Shown: positions 34,881 through 47,136 of the stretch, piece by piece
Numbering within the stretch: the first letter of the stretch is position 1
Layout of the letters: the number at the start of each line of letters is the position of its first letter
DNA from: Echinometra lucunter
Lineage: Eukaryota > Echinodermata > Echinoidea > Camarodonta > Echinometridae
Length of the DNA: 64,000 nucleotides
Direction: 5' to 3'
Assembly: GCA_029962745.1 (NCBI GenBank)
Contig: CM057151.1
Span: 9,487,142 to 9,551,141, forward strand
Program-made: the position numbers and the translations under genes
Notes under the pieces: model-generated
Told to the model about the DNA's origin: nothing
What the model saw: only the letters and a program-made list of their open reading frames with translations
Database searches by the model: none

Positions 34881-37159
34881 CTACTATATACTCTTTCATC
34901 CAAACATTTTGTTATGGTACACAGTGAAATTTACATCTCATGCACATTACATGCACTTGCATGCATTTTTCTGTTTCACATCAATTTTTTTACTTCTACA
35001 GTAGGTAAACCCTTTTTTAGTCAAAATAATGTTAAAAACCTTTAAAGCAAGTTTTCTAAGCGGATAATTTCAAGAGGTATATTTGAAAACTCTTTATCTT
35101 AAAATCACTTGGCTCTGATTTGAAAGCATTAACATATTACATGCAGTCAACCTTTTCCAGTTGCATCATGAAAAACAGAATTATACTAATGAATGAGTTG
35201 TAATTGAATAATTAAAAGAATAGCATTAATGAGTATTTTTTTCTGGTGATATACACGTTAGAAATATATCTGACATATACTTTTATTTCTTTCGGAAATG
35301 TCACAGAATTACTGTGTACCATTTACATCACAAAGGTTCCTGCTATGTGTATCATCATTGAAGTCTGAATTCTGGGTCTGAAGTTAACCAGGTATCTCTG
35401 GTACATCGACCCGTGCTATATTTTAATTGACAGTCGCTAGGGTCCTGGCAAATGTATTCAGCATTATTTGCCTCCTCTTCGAAATGAGGTGGAGTCACTG
35501 CAGAGCACGTTTTTAGGTGCACGAATTCTATTCTACTTTTGTTGCCAACAGACGTTAAATTCAATGTAGTACATTTTTGACACCATGGCAACGTAAATTA
35601 AATAGCCACACTTCTTCTGCTTGCTTTCTTTTCATCCACTACTTTATGATTATTACTTTTCTATAATGTAGGCCTCCATCTTCATCTCCGTATCTCTCCC
35701 TCCATGCTTCTACTTTTCTTTATGATGTACAAGAAGGAACTGACGACCCCTTTTCTTTTCCTATTTCTTTTTTTTCTGCAAAAGTGATTTGTTTTAGGTT
35801 GTGACCTTCCGCAACCACTAAATAAAGATTTCCCATACTATAATAGACCTACACAGCCCAAATAACCCCACTCAAACATCTCTTATGTCCTTGTTCATGC
35901 ATGACTTGTATCTGAAAAAAGTGCTATATACCGGTACGTATTGTCTGATCAGTGAAAAATGGTAGGAAAATTGTGTAAAGGTTATCAAGGTAAGAATTCG
36001 TTTTATGACAACAATTTGACCCCCGGGAGACGGACGAAAGCCGAACGCACTGAAGCTTATAACAAAATAAGTAACAGCGTCTTACTCACATAACACCTTA
36101 ACTAGGCATGAGTGTGAATTTGAAAAGATTTTGGGTTCGGTTTTTCTGAAAAGAGCGCATCTTTCGGCGATTATACTCCCCATCTGCGTCCCATGTGTCA
36201 TTTCATAGGAAGGCACCTGCTTGTCACGACGGAAGGGGAGCAAATTACACGCTCTCAACTTCTCTTCATCCCCGTCCTCATTTTCCATTCAAAATTTTCC
36301 TTTTCTTACCCCCTATCTCCTCCTCCTTCAGACCCTTTCAAGCCTAACTTTATAACCCGACCAAGCAATCAAAGTACTCTGACACCGTCCAATAGCGACT
36401 GCAAACGTCGCCGTTAAACAAATAATTTGCTGAAGTTAGAATGTATTCGGCTCTCCAGCTCGAGATGTCACTAAAAGAGACATTCTAAAAGCCTTTTAAG
36501 ATCGATTTTGGAAGAGGCAAGGTTGTTCCACCTGAAATGCGGGTTTTTCCTTTTGATATTGAGCTTCGAAGTGATGTCAGCTGGAGAGTAGGGCATATTA
36601 CGATAAAGAGAAAGGCTGCGTGTGTGTTGAAGGGATGTTCCCCTCTCCAGGATATTGACCTATGCAAAACAATGCTTCTCCAGTATTTCCTATCAGTAAT
36701 CATCACATTGTATCACACAGCTACATGTCTTCATGGGCACGATGGGGGATGAGAAAGGGAGATGAGACCAAGGGAGATGGTTTTGGAGGTGGTTAAACAC
36801 CCATGATAGAACCCTCATTATTTTTATCACGCCCATACATGCAATTCCATATACCATGACCCACTTGTCCATTCGCATTTAATCCAGCTACTATGTATCA
36901 AGATTGGTACCAACCTACTGGTGCCCCTCCATACCTTGACCGAGACTACACCGCAAATATCAAGCTCTTCTTATTTGGTGTTAAAGGGGATTAACACGTG
37001 GCTTTTAATGTCCTATTGATAGCGTCATTTCGAATGCTTTATTTACGTGCGCACATTATAAACCGTAATTGGGATCCTATCCCATGCGCCAGTTAACTCA
37101 GAGCATTACTTGCATTGTTTATTCTGGCATTCAAATTTTTACAAGATACCATCTTCTCA

Positions 37160-38570
37160 TTATCTCTCAAAGATTGCGCTCGTCTCTGACGTAAATCAAG
37201 CTCCTGCGAAGTGACGCCTCATGTGAAACAAATGTTATTACCATATTTCAAAATATTATCTTGGCTCCTTAGGGAATTCAAACTATTTGTAAAAATATGC
37301 AAAGAAATTTGTTAGAAAGAGAGAGAGAGAAAAAAAGGGTTTTGTACAATTCAGAACTTTCAAAAGTAATTCTCTTTATCTATGAAACAAAAAAGATCGC
37401 AAAAACGTTCTCCTTCAAGAGAGAAAGGGATGTAAAAAGGCAACGTATATGTCTCGTTTTGATTTGCGAAAAGGAGATCGCTTCAATGTTGCTTGGCTTT
37501 ACAGGGTTTTGTTGTTGATACAGCGACCATTACATGCTTATGGATAACGGAGTGACATTCAACGGTGACAGTAATTACTTTCTCCCATTCTCTTCTCAGA
37601 ATCGTCTCCATCCAAATGTGTTTTCCAAGTCTGTATATCTCTTTAATACTTCAACGAGAGATAGTTTGCTGAGGTTCGTGAAGGAGGCAAATGTACATAT
37701 GTAGAGGGTCCTTATCATCGTCTAAATGTCCTTCGCTCGGCCTAATACTTCTTTCCACCTTGGTTCATATTTTTTCGCGACAAGCAAATCACGTCGTTAC
37801 GCTTATCTAACGTTTTATTGTGAAGTATGTTCAATGCTAAGCACGAACGGAATGCCAACACATTGTCCTCTGTGATGATATAATGAGGGTATACATTTTT
37901 TTTTTAAATTTCACGTTATACGCATAATTATTATAATGCCAGTGACACATGATCCGTCTTTTCCCTGCGTCATCACCTGCGCTAATTAAGCCTGATGTGA
38001 ATAAAATTTCGCTAACGTAACTGTCATTAATTGCAATCTTCCAGTGTTTATTTTCAATTCAATTAAGTTTTTTCACATATCCATTTTTATTAGGCTTCAA
38101 AGATTGTGCCAGTCCCTAACGCAGTCTTACGTCTTGCAATACCTCGTCGTGTGCCACGGGCATAACGAAGAGTCAACGTTCTCAAGCTCACACGATTTTG
38201 ATTGCGTTATCGCATGTGCTAATCGAGCGTAGTAAAACGCACCCCTATTTCAATGCAATGTTTGCGCTGTTATTGAAGTCACCGTTTGTAAATCTTTTAG
38301 CCGGCCCCTAAAATTCCACCAATCGCTGACTCAATCCTACGAAATGACCGCTCGTCTGCCACAGGCATCGAGAGGAATTACACAGGGCGCCATTTGCACT
38401 ACGTCGTTACCCGACCTAATCCATCCTGTGAAGGCATTCATTAAAGGACTGTTTGCACTGCTTAATTTTTCAACTCCCTGGTTAGACGCTATCACTCTTC
38501 CATGACGAGCAGAATACTATCAGTTACTGACGCGGCCCCAGCGTCAGTGAAATAATGACGCATATGTGTG
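37160..38570. repeat. diverged tandem-like blocks of about 180-230 bp
   Basis: Loose recurrence of two motifs: CAAAGATTG-GC-CGTCTCTGACG (37166, 38095, weaker 38310), and CGT-RTTACC-GCTAAT-..TGTGAA (about 37790, 37970, 38203, 38400). The region is also richer in CpG than its surroundings. It could be an old satellite or a decayed element. Weak; judged by eye only. Confidence 0.3.
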
Positions 38571-40156
38571 AGCCGGTCTTGATAAGGACAGCCTATTCTT
38601 ATTCCCCTAGCACCCCATATATCGACAATTGGCATCGAAAAATACTTTATTTGTCATCCTCATAATAATTAGGCAGTTAAATGATGTTCGATTTGTCTAA
38701 TATCTGGAGTGACTGATTGCATCTATCCCTGGTGAGTAATACTGTGTTGGAAGAGGAAAGGACCAATATTAACGTCATCTGTTATCTCAAAGGATGATGT
38801 CTAATGCCTATAGCGGTAATGTTCTTCCTCGTTTGAATTTACGGGAAACACTGGTATTTAACACACATCTTAAAGGGGTGTTCAAAGTTATGCGGCAAAC
38901 TACTCAATAAAGATTAAAGGGGAGAAGCAACATCAACATCAACATCATTGACGACAACAACAATCATATCAGTACAAACATAAACATGATTACAATAAAT
39001 CAATTTTATATTTGCGTATATAAATGGCAGGTAGGGCAAGTAAGCAAGTAGGCTGATATATGGGAACTTCAAAAATCCTCTCGAATCATTATCATTTTCA
39101 TAAATATCATCTTCATTCTTTTATTGTTAGTATTAATGTTATTATTGTCATTATCATAATTGTTATTGATATTGATATCATTATCACCATCATAATCATC
39201 ACCATCATTATCACCATCATCATTACAGGCTTCGTATCGTTTAAAATGCACTCAGAGTATCTTACTTGTACGAATACAAACGTACCATTCATTTATAATT
39301 GTACGGTAAATGAATCTGCTGATAGAAGAAGTATGAAGTTGTATTGCAAAAACGTTAAGAGTCGTGATATGGTTCACTGAGTGACTCATGTGGTTTGAGT
39401 GAATTTCTGGTACCCCTCTAACACAAAAATTCTGTTGCTGATCATCTGGCACTAGCAAACAGAAGTGCTAATAAGTGAATTTTCCCTCAGTATCGAAACC
39501 AAATCACTTTACAAAAATCATAGAAGGTAGCAAAGTCAAAGCAAACGAAAATGCACACCAATAATAATTTTCAGGCAATTAGAGACAGATTTGTGCGGAA
39601 TTGAAAATGTCCTTATTGTTACTGCTGTTCTTTTAGCATATTCTTGTCACAATTACACAAAAACCAAGTATAAGTAAAAACGTTATCGGGCAAATGTCTC
39701 TGATCACACGGTAAATTACAAAGTTGATAATTTTGTAGTGTTAAGCGGCGGAAAGTAAAATAAAATATCAAGAAATGACACATACATAAAAACAACAACG
39801 GCAAGAAATGATTAGTCAGGGCGCAAGGGCGTCGCTGCAGGGCATGTGGGTATGACACCCACATTCAAACAAATCTGTAATCAATGTTTGTATACAAATG
39901 CATATGCAATTTTTAAAATAAACTTTATAGCGTCAAATCATCAGATTTAAAATTTGTGGATTGCTTTTGACCAGTCTGAAAGCCAAGATTTCTTTCAATA
40001 GATGTTTGAAAGACGTTGGACAATGGTCTAAGACTCTAAGCAAATGGTGTCTCAAAGCATCTGGTTTCATCTGGTCTAACGGCGCCAATGAAAATAGGCC
40101 CTAAAATTATCATTATGGCTATGAGATCATATCAAAACAATAAGATCTATATTTAC

Positions 40157-40209
40157 CTCAGCATTTGTACTCATAGAGTTTTGTGACAGACCACCGTCCC
40201 TCTTGCCCA
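40157..40209 (-). CDS. candidate secreted peptide precursor, exon 4 (amidation/cleavage site)
   Basis: Minus-strand 53-bp exon. Acceptor ctattctgttttaacag, donor GCTGAG/gtaaat. Only one frame is open; it needs one base from exon 3 (phase 1) and ends in phase 0. It encodes a junction Val, then GKRDGGLSQNSMSTNAE. Gly-Lys-Arg immediately after Val is the classical signal for dibasic cleavage with C-terminal amidation by prohormone convertase, carboxypeptidase and PAM. The mature peptide would end Gly-Gly-Val-amide. The remaining residues look like a flexible spacer. Confidence 0.75.
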
Positions 40210-41616
40210 CTGTTAAAACAGAATAGAAGAAAGTTAGTTTTAAAGAGACTGGTGCTAATCATGAGCGTGGAACTTCTGAAAATAATAGATTTTAGTATGT
40301 ATTAATGGAATGCAAGAAAAATGAATGACATATAAAATGGAAAATGAGATACCGTATACATATCAGAGGAATGGCATTCTTAATCTCGTACAAATTATCC
40401 ATAGGCAGGTTGATTTGGTCTATCTTTTAATCTAAATTTAGATTACTTGATATGATTCTCTTGAGCGATTTCATCTCATCCTTTGATTGAATACGTTCTA
40501 AGGAAGCGGTCACTTAGAAGAATTTCGAACAAAAATTATATAAGCTTGAAAATACCTAATCGGAAACCAATTATTTGCAAGTGGATACCAGTGAAGTTTG
40601 AATGTAGTGAAAGCAATGAGATATAATGGTCAATTTGAATGGACGGTAGAGAGTACCTCTCTCTAGCATTATCAAATGCCTTCTATTGTCCACTTCAAAT
40701 GATAACCAAGGTGAGTGACAGACATGTCCATTGGTGATCGGCATGGCAACCGTCTTTATGGCGGTTGAAAATCATCTGAAATTATCAAACTGTCTCATAT
40801 CAAAGAGAATGATGACTATTCAGCTTATAAGCTATACTATATCCAAGGTTTCAGCTTTCACTCTCTTTAGATATGTAAAAAAATAATAAATGAATAGAGT
40901 TCCTTGAACTGTAGTTTTAATGGGGGATGAAATGAAGTGAGATCGACGCAAAATGATGTTGTCATCTTACGAAATCATGTGATTTATAATAATTGTGAAA
41001 AGTAGGGAAGGTCAACAAACATGTACTATAGGCACGAGCTCCAATGGCGAAAATGACATAAGGCCAACGTGCGGGAACGAATAATTGGGAAAAAAAATCA
41101 ATAAGAAATAAGAAATGCAATTTACACTACGTAAAAAAAAAGAAAAGAAAAGAAAAGGGAGTTCATTGGACTGTATATTTTAATACGGCAAGAATGAAAT
41201 GAGATCAATGTAAATGATGTTGTCATCTTACGAAATCATCTGATTTATAATAATGTCATAAAGAAGTAAGGTGCAAGGAGATGAGGGCAACTGAATAAGA
41301 TAATCAATGAAGAAGGTCATAACTCATCATAAAAGTTTGGGGGTCAATATGAAACCTTGATATTAATAAGTTTATGAGTCAGAATGTTTTCACTGTCATG
41401 AATTATGTAATCTGTGATTATTAAAGGCTTCGTGAAGGACAGCATATTTCTCATCGAAAACTACCAACAAAATTATGTTTCCATTTTTTTCTCGCACAAA
41501 CTCAAATACTATTTGATGGAGTTGGACCTTTCTTCTTCTCAAGGAGTAAATTACAGTTGAAGAGAAACTGTAAACGACGAAGAAAGAGGGATATTGATAG
41601 GTGTGTAAATTCTTAC
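40210..41616 (-). other. intron 3 of the peptide gene with an internal duplication
   Basis: 1.4-kb phase-1 intron. A block of about 115 bp is present twice, at about 40899-41020 and 41159-41275, sharing GATGTTGTCATCTTACGAAA and TGATTTATAATAAT. Otherwise it is unremarkable AT-rich DNA. Confidence 0.65.
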
Positions 41617-41667
41617 CTCCTCCTGCACAAAGTAGACTTAATCTCGGTGGACATTGACGTCCTCTGG
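41617..41667 (-). CDS. candidate secreted peptide precursor, exon 3 (cysteine-loop peptide)
   Basis: Minus-strand 51-bp exon with strong signals (acceptor cttgtttttcttacag, donor GGAGGAG/gtaagaat). It is phase 1 on both sides in the frame that matches its neighbours: a junction Ala, RGRQCPPRLSLLCAGG, and one leftover G. Two cysteines seven residues apart (C42 and C50 of the joined protein) would form a disulfide loop CPPRLSLLC. Arg-Gly-Arg precedes Gln-Cys, so cleavage there could expose an N-terminal Gln able to cyclise to pyroglutamate. The loop size (seven between the cysteines) differs from the vasopressin, CCAP, calcitonin and MCH loops. I cannot name the family. A second frame is also open but its phase does not fit exon 4. 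Confidence 0.78.
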
Positions 41668-43677
41668 CTGTAAGAAAAACAAGAACAAATATAGATAGTA
41701 AGTAATCACAAAGATAAATACGAGGGATTCCAACGTATTTGATCATTTTGATATATTCCCTACGCAACCAAGTATAGTATGAGTTGACTTTATTGACATT
41801 AAAGTTATCATTTTGCTTCATATTTCATCGAGTTACGGCTCTAGTAGAGCTATTTTCTGAATATTATCATCAGAAATCCAAATCATGCTAATTATCTTAA
41901 AAGTTAGTCCGTAAGGTAGGCCTAGTATGGGATGAAATAGCATGGTCTCGCCCACAAATCACCTAAACTATTTTGATGCACGTCCAAGAGCTCCGGTGAA
42001 ATGGATAGAGGTGCATCCTTTGTTTATGGAGAGCCAGTTGTGTAAATTCCATTTCCCGTAAGAAATACCATAATTATGTACCCAAATGAATGCCATACGA
42101 AAGTCCTGTCACTGTGAAAGTAACCTTCAAATAATGTCAATTAGTCACCCTATATCATATGAACAGGGAATAGGGACCATGAAGAAAAGTTTAGACTTAA
42201 CTGCGACTTTTGATTTTCAATGATATTTCGTGTTCATACACGTCGTAATACTTTAGCACTGTGAAACCCGCAGTAAATGTCTCCGAAAAGATACATTTCT
42301 AATCGCATTAATCGACAAAAGTGGTTTACATCTGACAAATTATTGCAGCAGAGACATGAAATGGTTATAGTGAACAAGTGAATATTGGTAATTCCGTATA
42401 CATCTCAATAACAGCAACCAAATTTTATTTGTCAAGCTCCACCTAGCAAGGTTCGTTTATCTGTTTGATCATAAGGCTTAAGCTCGGCAAGTTTGTGAAG
42501 CGGTTTTGATAATCAACTGAGCCAAACTAATACAGATACCTCTTAATTTTATTATTTTTTGTTGTTGTTGTTGATGGCTTCCTTCTATATTTTTGAAAAT
42601 GAGAATCCAATTATAAACTGATAATGTTACACATTAATCCATTAGGAGTCATTACATTTACAAGCCTGCAAGAATTGTAGGGAAAGAAGAAAGCAAGAAA
42701 ATAATGTAAAATCGGAAAAAGAGGTCATGAAGACAATCCGTCAAAAAATTTCAGCTGATTTGAACTTCATGAGAGCCATACCCTGATCCATGATTTTGTG
42801 AAGGAATGGGGAAGAATTCTGGAGAAAAAAACGAAACTGAGAAAAAAAATCATCCCATTCTATTGATGGTAATTTACTCACAAAGTCTTCGAAAAGCAAG
42901 AGAGGAAGGAAGAGGGAAATAGAAAAAGAGATGGAGAGAGAGAGAGAAAGAAAGAGAGAGAGAGGGAGGTGGAGAGAAAGTCAACAATTTTATCTTTTCT
43001 TTTTTTTAGATGCCTTTTGGGTCGAAGATTTGAAATGGGGGTCATATAAGGCCGTGTAGGTCAGGTATGCCATTTGGGTTGGAAAAAAAGAATGTGCGCT
43101 ATTAAATTGTTCTGCCAGCAGAAGATGTTGCTTCCGAGTACTAGTAATGTCACAGCACCCTCAATATGGCTTGATTTGAACTTATAATCTGGCTATTTTG
43201 ATGCATCGGGACCAGCCTATTGGACGATGGGTTAGAAAATGATACAATAGTAATCAGTCAAAGAGGAGAAGAATCGGAAGTCTCCGCAGCAGTATGATGA
43301 CCGTTGATAAATCTCTGCGTCATCAATTGGATAAGACCACTTGAAAGAAAGTTAATCTCTCTAATACATCAAGCCTTGTACTATTCCTCAAGTCTGATCA
43401 TGGCGGAGAATCCAAGAAAGTTCACCCAGAATAGACGGAACGTTTTTATCCCTCTCAAAAGCATCGTTAGTCAATGTCACTGGTAGGATCGGAGGAGAAA
43501 ATAGAAAAGAAAGGTCCTCTGAGAATCTACACCTCCCAACAACAGAAGATGGCATCGTGCTCTAAAGTACCGTAACCTTGGTAACCCATCTTTTGGCATT
43601 CTCCTAGTAACACCTTGTGATTGCTAAGTCATGTCCTCTGGTATTGACATAGGATCAATGATAATAGTTTTAAACAT

Positions 43678-43948
43678 GAGGAGCGCTGGCGTAGTGGTAG
43701 AGGAACGAGGAGATGGTCTCGTAAGCGGGATGTCCCGGGTTTGAATCCAAAGTCGAAGCGCTAGTGCCCTTTCGGAAGGCATTGGTCTTGATTGTCAAGT
43801 CACTCTTAGATGACTCAAAACTGTAAGTTGGCCCCCGACTGCTTACAAGCAAAATAATGCTTTCCCAACAGTCATGTAAAACAATCAGCTCCATTAAGTG
43901 TTATTGAATTGAACCAATCGCTCGTTGGACTTGGTCGACTCTGTTTAT
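43678..43948 (+). mobile_element. tRNA-headed SINE-like element 4
   Basis: Head GAGCGCTGGCGTAGTGGTAG, B-box-like GGGTTTGAATCC, core GCTAGTGCCCTTTCGGAAGG. The body extends into the (AAT)n tract at 43949. The core matches elements 2 and 3. Confidence 0.7.
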
Positions 43949-43964
43949 AATAATAATAATAATA

Positions 43965-44025
<61 letters not shown>

Positions 44026-44047
44026 GTAATAATAATAATAATAATTT
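43949..44047. repeat. (AAT)n microsatellite between two convergent SINE-like elements
   Basis: Almost pure AAT for about 100 bp. It is the 3' tail of element 4 on the + strand and of element 5 on the - strand. Confidence 0.95.
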
Positions 44048-44286
44048 TAAAAAGAACTCTTATTTACCCAAGGTAGCCACTTCAGCTATCAGCTGATCTT
44101 CCAGCGGGCCCTGCATAACATAATATGTTATCATTACCCTTCTCCATTCTTATATGCCGAGCGCCTTGCTAGAAGGCAGAAGGTCCCATTTTTTGTAAGT
44201 CTTTGGTATGACTCGGCCGGGGATCGAACCCATGACCTCAAGTTCATGAGGCGGACGCTCTGTCAATTGAGCCAACATGCCCGGTT
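44048..44286 (-). mobile_element. tRNA-headed SINE-like element 5
   Basis: Reading the minus strand from 44286: GGGCATGTTGGCTCAATTGA, anticodon-arm-like CCTCATGAACTTGAGG, B box GGTTCGATCCCC. A body with CCTTCTAGCAAGGCGC and an (ATT)n 3' tail follow. The head folds well as a tRNA shape but lacks a matching acceptor stem. A 70-codon open frame across it is fortuitous. Confidence 0.75.
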
Positions 44287-46779
44287 TCCTCGATGTGATA
44301 CAACATTTGTTCCGGCTACAATATAGGTTAGGGTTGGGGTTTCCAGTGAGTTTCAGGTCCAAGAGGTAACAGGTTTTAGGTCAGGGTTATGGTTATTGGT
44401 GAGGGGTGACAGTGCGAGCATCCTTGATTTTATTGCATGCACGGTCATTTCCATATTTACCTGTATTTTACAGCCATACTGCTGGTTTAAGTGTAGAAGG
44501 TCACAGAGTTTAAAGATTTAATACAGGAGAGTGTGTCACTAATCCTTCTCGAGTCTTTCTCCGCATTTTACCATACAACTCCATCCCTTTACCCACCTGT
44601 CTCCGGTTTTATTATTACGCCATCCATGTTCTTTCCCCTGCTCTGCTAATGATGCATGAACTACTCTGAATAGTGCGATCGGTTTTTAAACATCTACCAT
44701 AGATCATAATCATGATTTTCTCCATAAAAACATAAATTTTATGTCATCATTCCTCACCATGCTTCTTGTTCCTAATTTGGGCATCGTGTGACGTTACCAG
44801 TGCTCTTTGTGAGAAGATCATATAGTTTGGAAGGTCGCAAGACTCTTTGATATTAAAAATCTAATAGTGTTGTAGATAGTGTACTGATTTTCCCCTATAG
44901 TGTGATTTGCGGCTTTATGGGCGCTCAATACAACCAGGTATATTGAATTATAACCCATAGATGCAATACCGCACCATATATCACTCAAAGGAAAGTAACA
45001 GTCTTCAAAAGCACCCTTTCTTGCAAGCAGTTCATATCCGACCTACTAGACTATCGATCAATTATCAACTCTATGCCTGACGTGATACTTCAAGGCCAGT
45101 AAAGATCTCGTTTAATTTTAGAGGACTCTTTCAAATTGATTCAATGTTCTCATGGGAACAGTCATGGCTCGTACAGACCTGCATGAAAGAACCTAAGGTG
45201 GGTAGATTTCCGTCATTGAAAGGTTTAGACTTGAATCATGACACTTATGGATATTTCTTAATTCTAATATATCAACCAAGTATTTATTTGTGTCTTCGCG
45301 TAGTTATGAAACGACAAAAAAATTACAGGGATTGTCGTTAATAGAGAACAATAAATGAGAATTCTGGAGGGTGAAAAATTGGGAAATTTGGAGGATTCAA
45401 ATTCATGGTTAGATGCTCATAACAACTCCTGCTGAAAAAAAAGATAACTTTGCAAGCACGGACAGTATTTATTGCAGTATTTGTCGATAAAATTCTAACT
45501 ATCATCGACTTATCAAAGGACAAAATTCTATAAAGTTAGACCCAGTCGAACATTTTTATTCTTTCTCTTTCTGACCACCCTCACATCAGCTTGAATTTGA
45601 ACTCATTAATTATGCATAATAGATTTACGAGGAAGATTCGAATGTATCGTTTCCACTTTATCTTATCTCGTAATCTAGTACCAATGTTGCAAAGTCAAAT
45701 GGAGGTCGGAAAAGGATATAAAAAAATCGGAAAGGCAGGCGACGGTCACTTGAATAGCTCGACATTTTTAACACGTGCTTCAGTTCGCGCCAAAAGTCCC
45801 CGGGTAAACACGACCTACTCCCTTCGAGTGGCAACCAATTTCCAACTCAAGATCAGCCGAAAAATTCTTGAGCAAATAGAGAGCCAAGTCCAGAGCATGC
45901 ATTATTGATTCAGGATAAATAGGAATCAAGCCTGTTAAGGAGGTAGTTTTCCTTAACGTACTCATTAAAAGAAAGATAATGTCGGGAACCATTTTTTAAA
46001 AAGGCTGAAATAAAGAGGCACGTAATGAGTTCAAGGTATAAACATGGAGTTCATTGTCGAGGGCACGAAGCATTTTATCGGTTGTCATAGAAATAACAAA
46101 CCATTAGCAATGTCGTGACTTGCTTTTAAAGCCATGGCTACCAAGCATTGTAGTTTATGATCGTAAACATTCTGTTTACAAGAAAATGTATATGACGATC
46201 GATAAAGAATTCGTTCTATCCACACATCAAGAATTTCATTAATCGTCCAAATACATGCATATGAATAGCACTGAACAAAATTAGACATGTCATCAGTTTC
46301 TTGTCCAAAGTAATAATTAAGACCAGCATGCTATATCGATGGCATCTTCATAAAAGGATGAGCTTTCCAAACAAAGACTCGTAGTCACGCTATGATGAAA
46401 TTCATTTCGTCAGGCTTGGTGATCATTATCAGAGTTTTCAAAGACGTATGAGATGATCTGAACTTTAAAGGGAGTATATCATTTTCGCAAAAGTTTTTCA
46501 AACATTGAACAGAATGGGACAGTACCATAACAAAACCGCCATATTAATCCTGCAGCCTGAGTATTTCCATGAAAAATAAACAAAGATTGATGCCGATCAT
46601 GGGGCACCAACTGAAACATTTGCTATTTTATATGTAAAATCAATAATGTAGGAATTGAAGAAGGAAATAAATGAATTTTAATTCTGTTCTTAAAAAACAT
46701 CTAATTAACTCACTATGATTATATGCATTCATGTCCTTCCGTGGACAAAGACATTCGGGGACAAAACCAATTATGAGAT

Positions 46780-47136
46780 TACACACTAAGAAAAAAAGGT
46801 TCAATTTTTCCCTCTTCAAATGCAACACTGGGAGCTCCTTTATGGGTACAACTTTCCATCCTAAGAAGCATTTTGCACCTTTAAGGGTGCAGTGAGCTAT
46901 ATTTTGCACCCTTAAGGGTGCAGAGTGGTACCCTTTAGGGAAAGTGCAAATTTACACCCATTTGAATGCACAAATTTCTGCACCCTTAAAGGTGCAGACG
47001 GGTATTTCCAGGTGCAAGCAGGTACAAAAGGGTGCATCTTTGCACCTTTCTCACGTAGGGTGCAGGATTGCACCCCAAAAGGTGCTACCAGTGTTAGATT
47101 TAGGGTGCAAACCTGAACCTTTTTTCTTTCTGTGTA
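46780..47136. mobile_element. foldback/MITE-like element, GGTGCAAA-rich, copy 2
   Basis: TACACACTAAGAAAAAAAGG on the left and its near complement CCTTTTTTCTTTCTGTGTA on the right. The TA at each end suggests a TA target duplication. The second inverted pair is ACACTGGGAGC...GGTGCTACCAGTGT. It is collinear with copy 1 at 26766-27098. Confidence 0.85.

Larger units (their letters stand above)
30232..40156 (-). other. intron 4 of the peptide gene
   Basis: 9.9-kb phase-0 intron with microsatellites, three tRNA-headed or related elements and diverged repeats listed separately. A GC-poor stretch at 35000-36000 and 38600-40100 shows nothing I can name. Donor-like sites at 36072 and 39262 do not yield phase-compatible open exons. 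Confidence 0.55.

Noticed and set aside
39218..39305. Plus-strand exon-like unit after catcatcattacag with YLTCTNTNVPFIYNCT
   Set aside because: No compatible neighbouring exon; the acceptor is created by a CAT-rich microsatellite and the donor is weak.
41396..41821. 141-codon minus-strand open frame
   Set aside because: Only the 51-bp exon inside it (41617-41667) is supported; the rest is intron read-through across good splice sites.
44150..44362. 70-codon minus-strand open frame containing LAQLTERPPHELEVMGS
   Set aside because: This is a translation of the tRNA-like SINE head, seen widely in SINE-derived frames.
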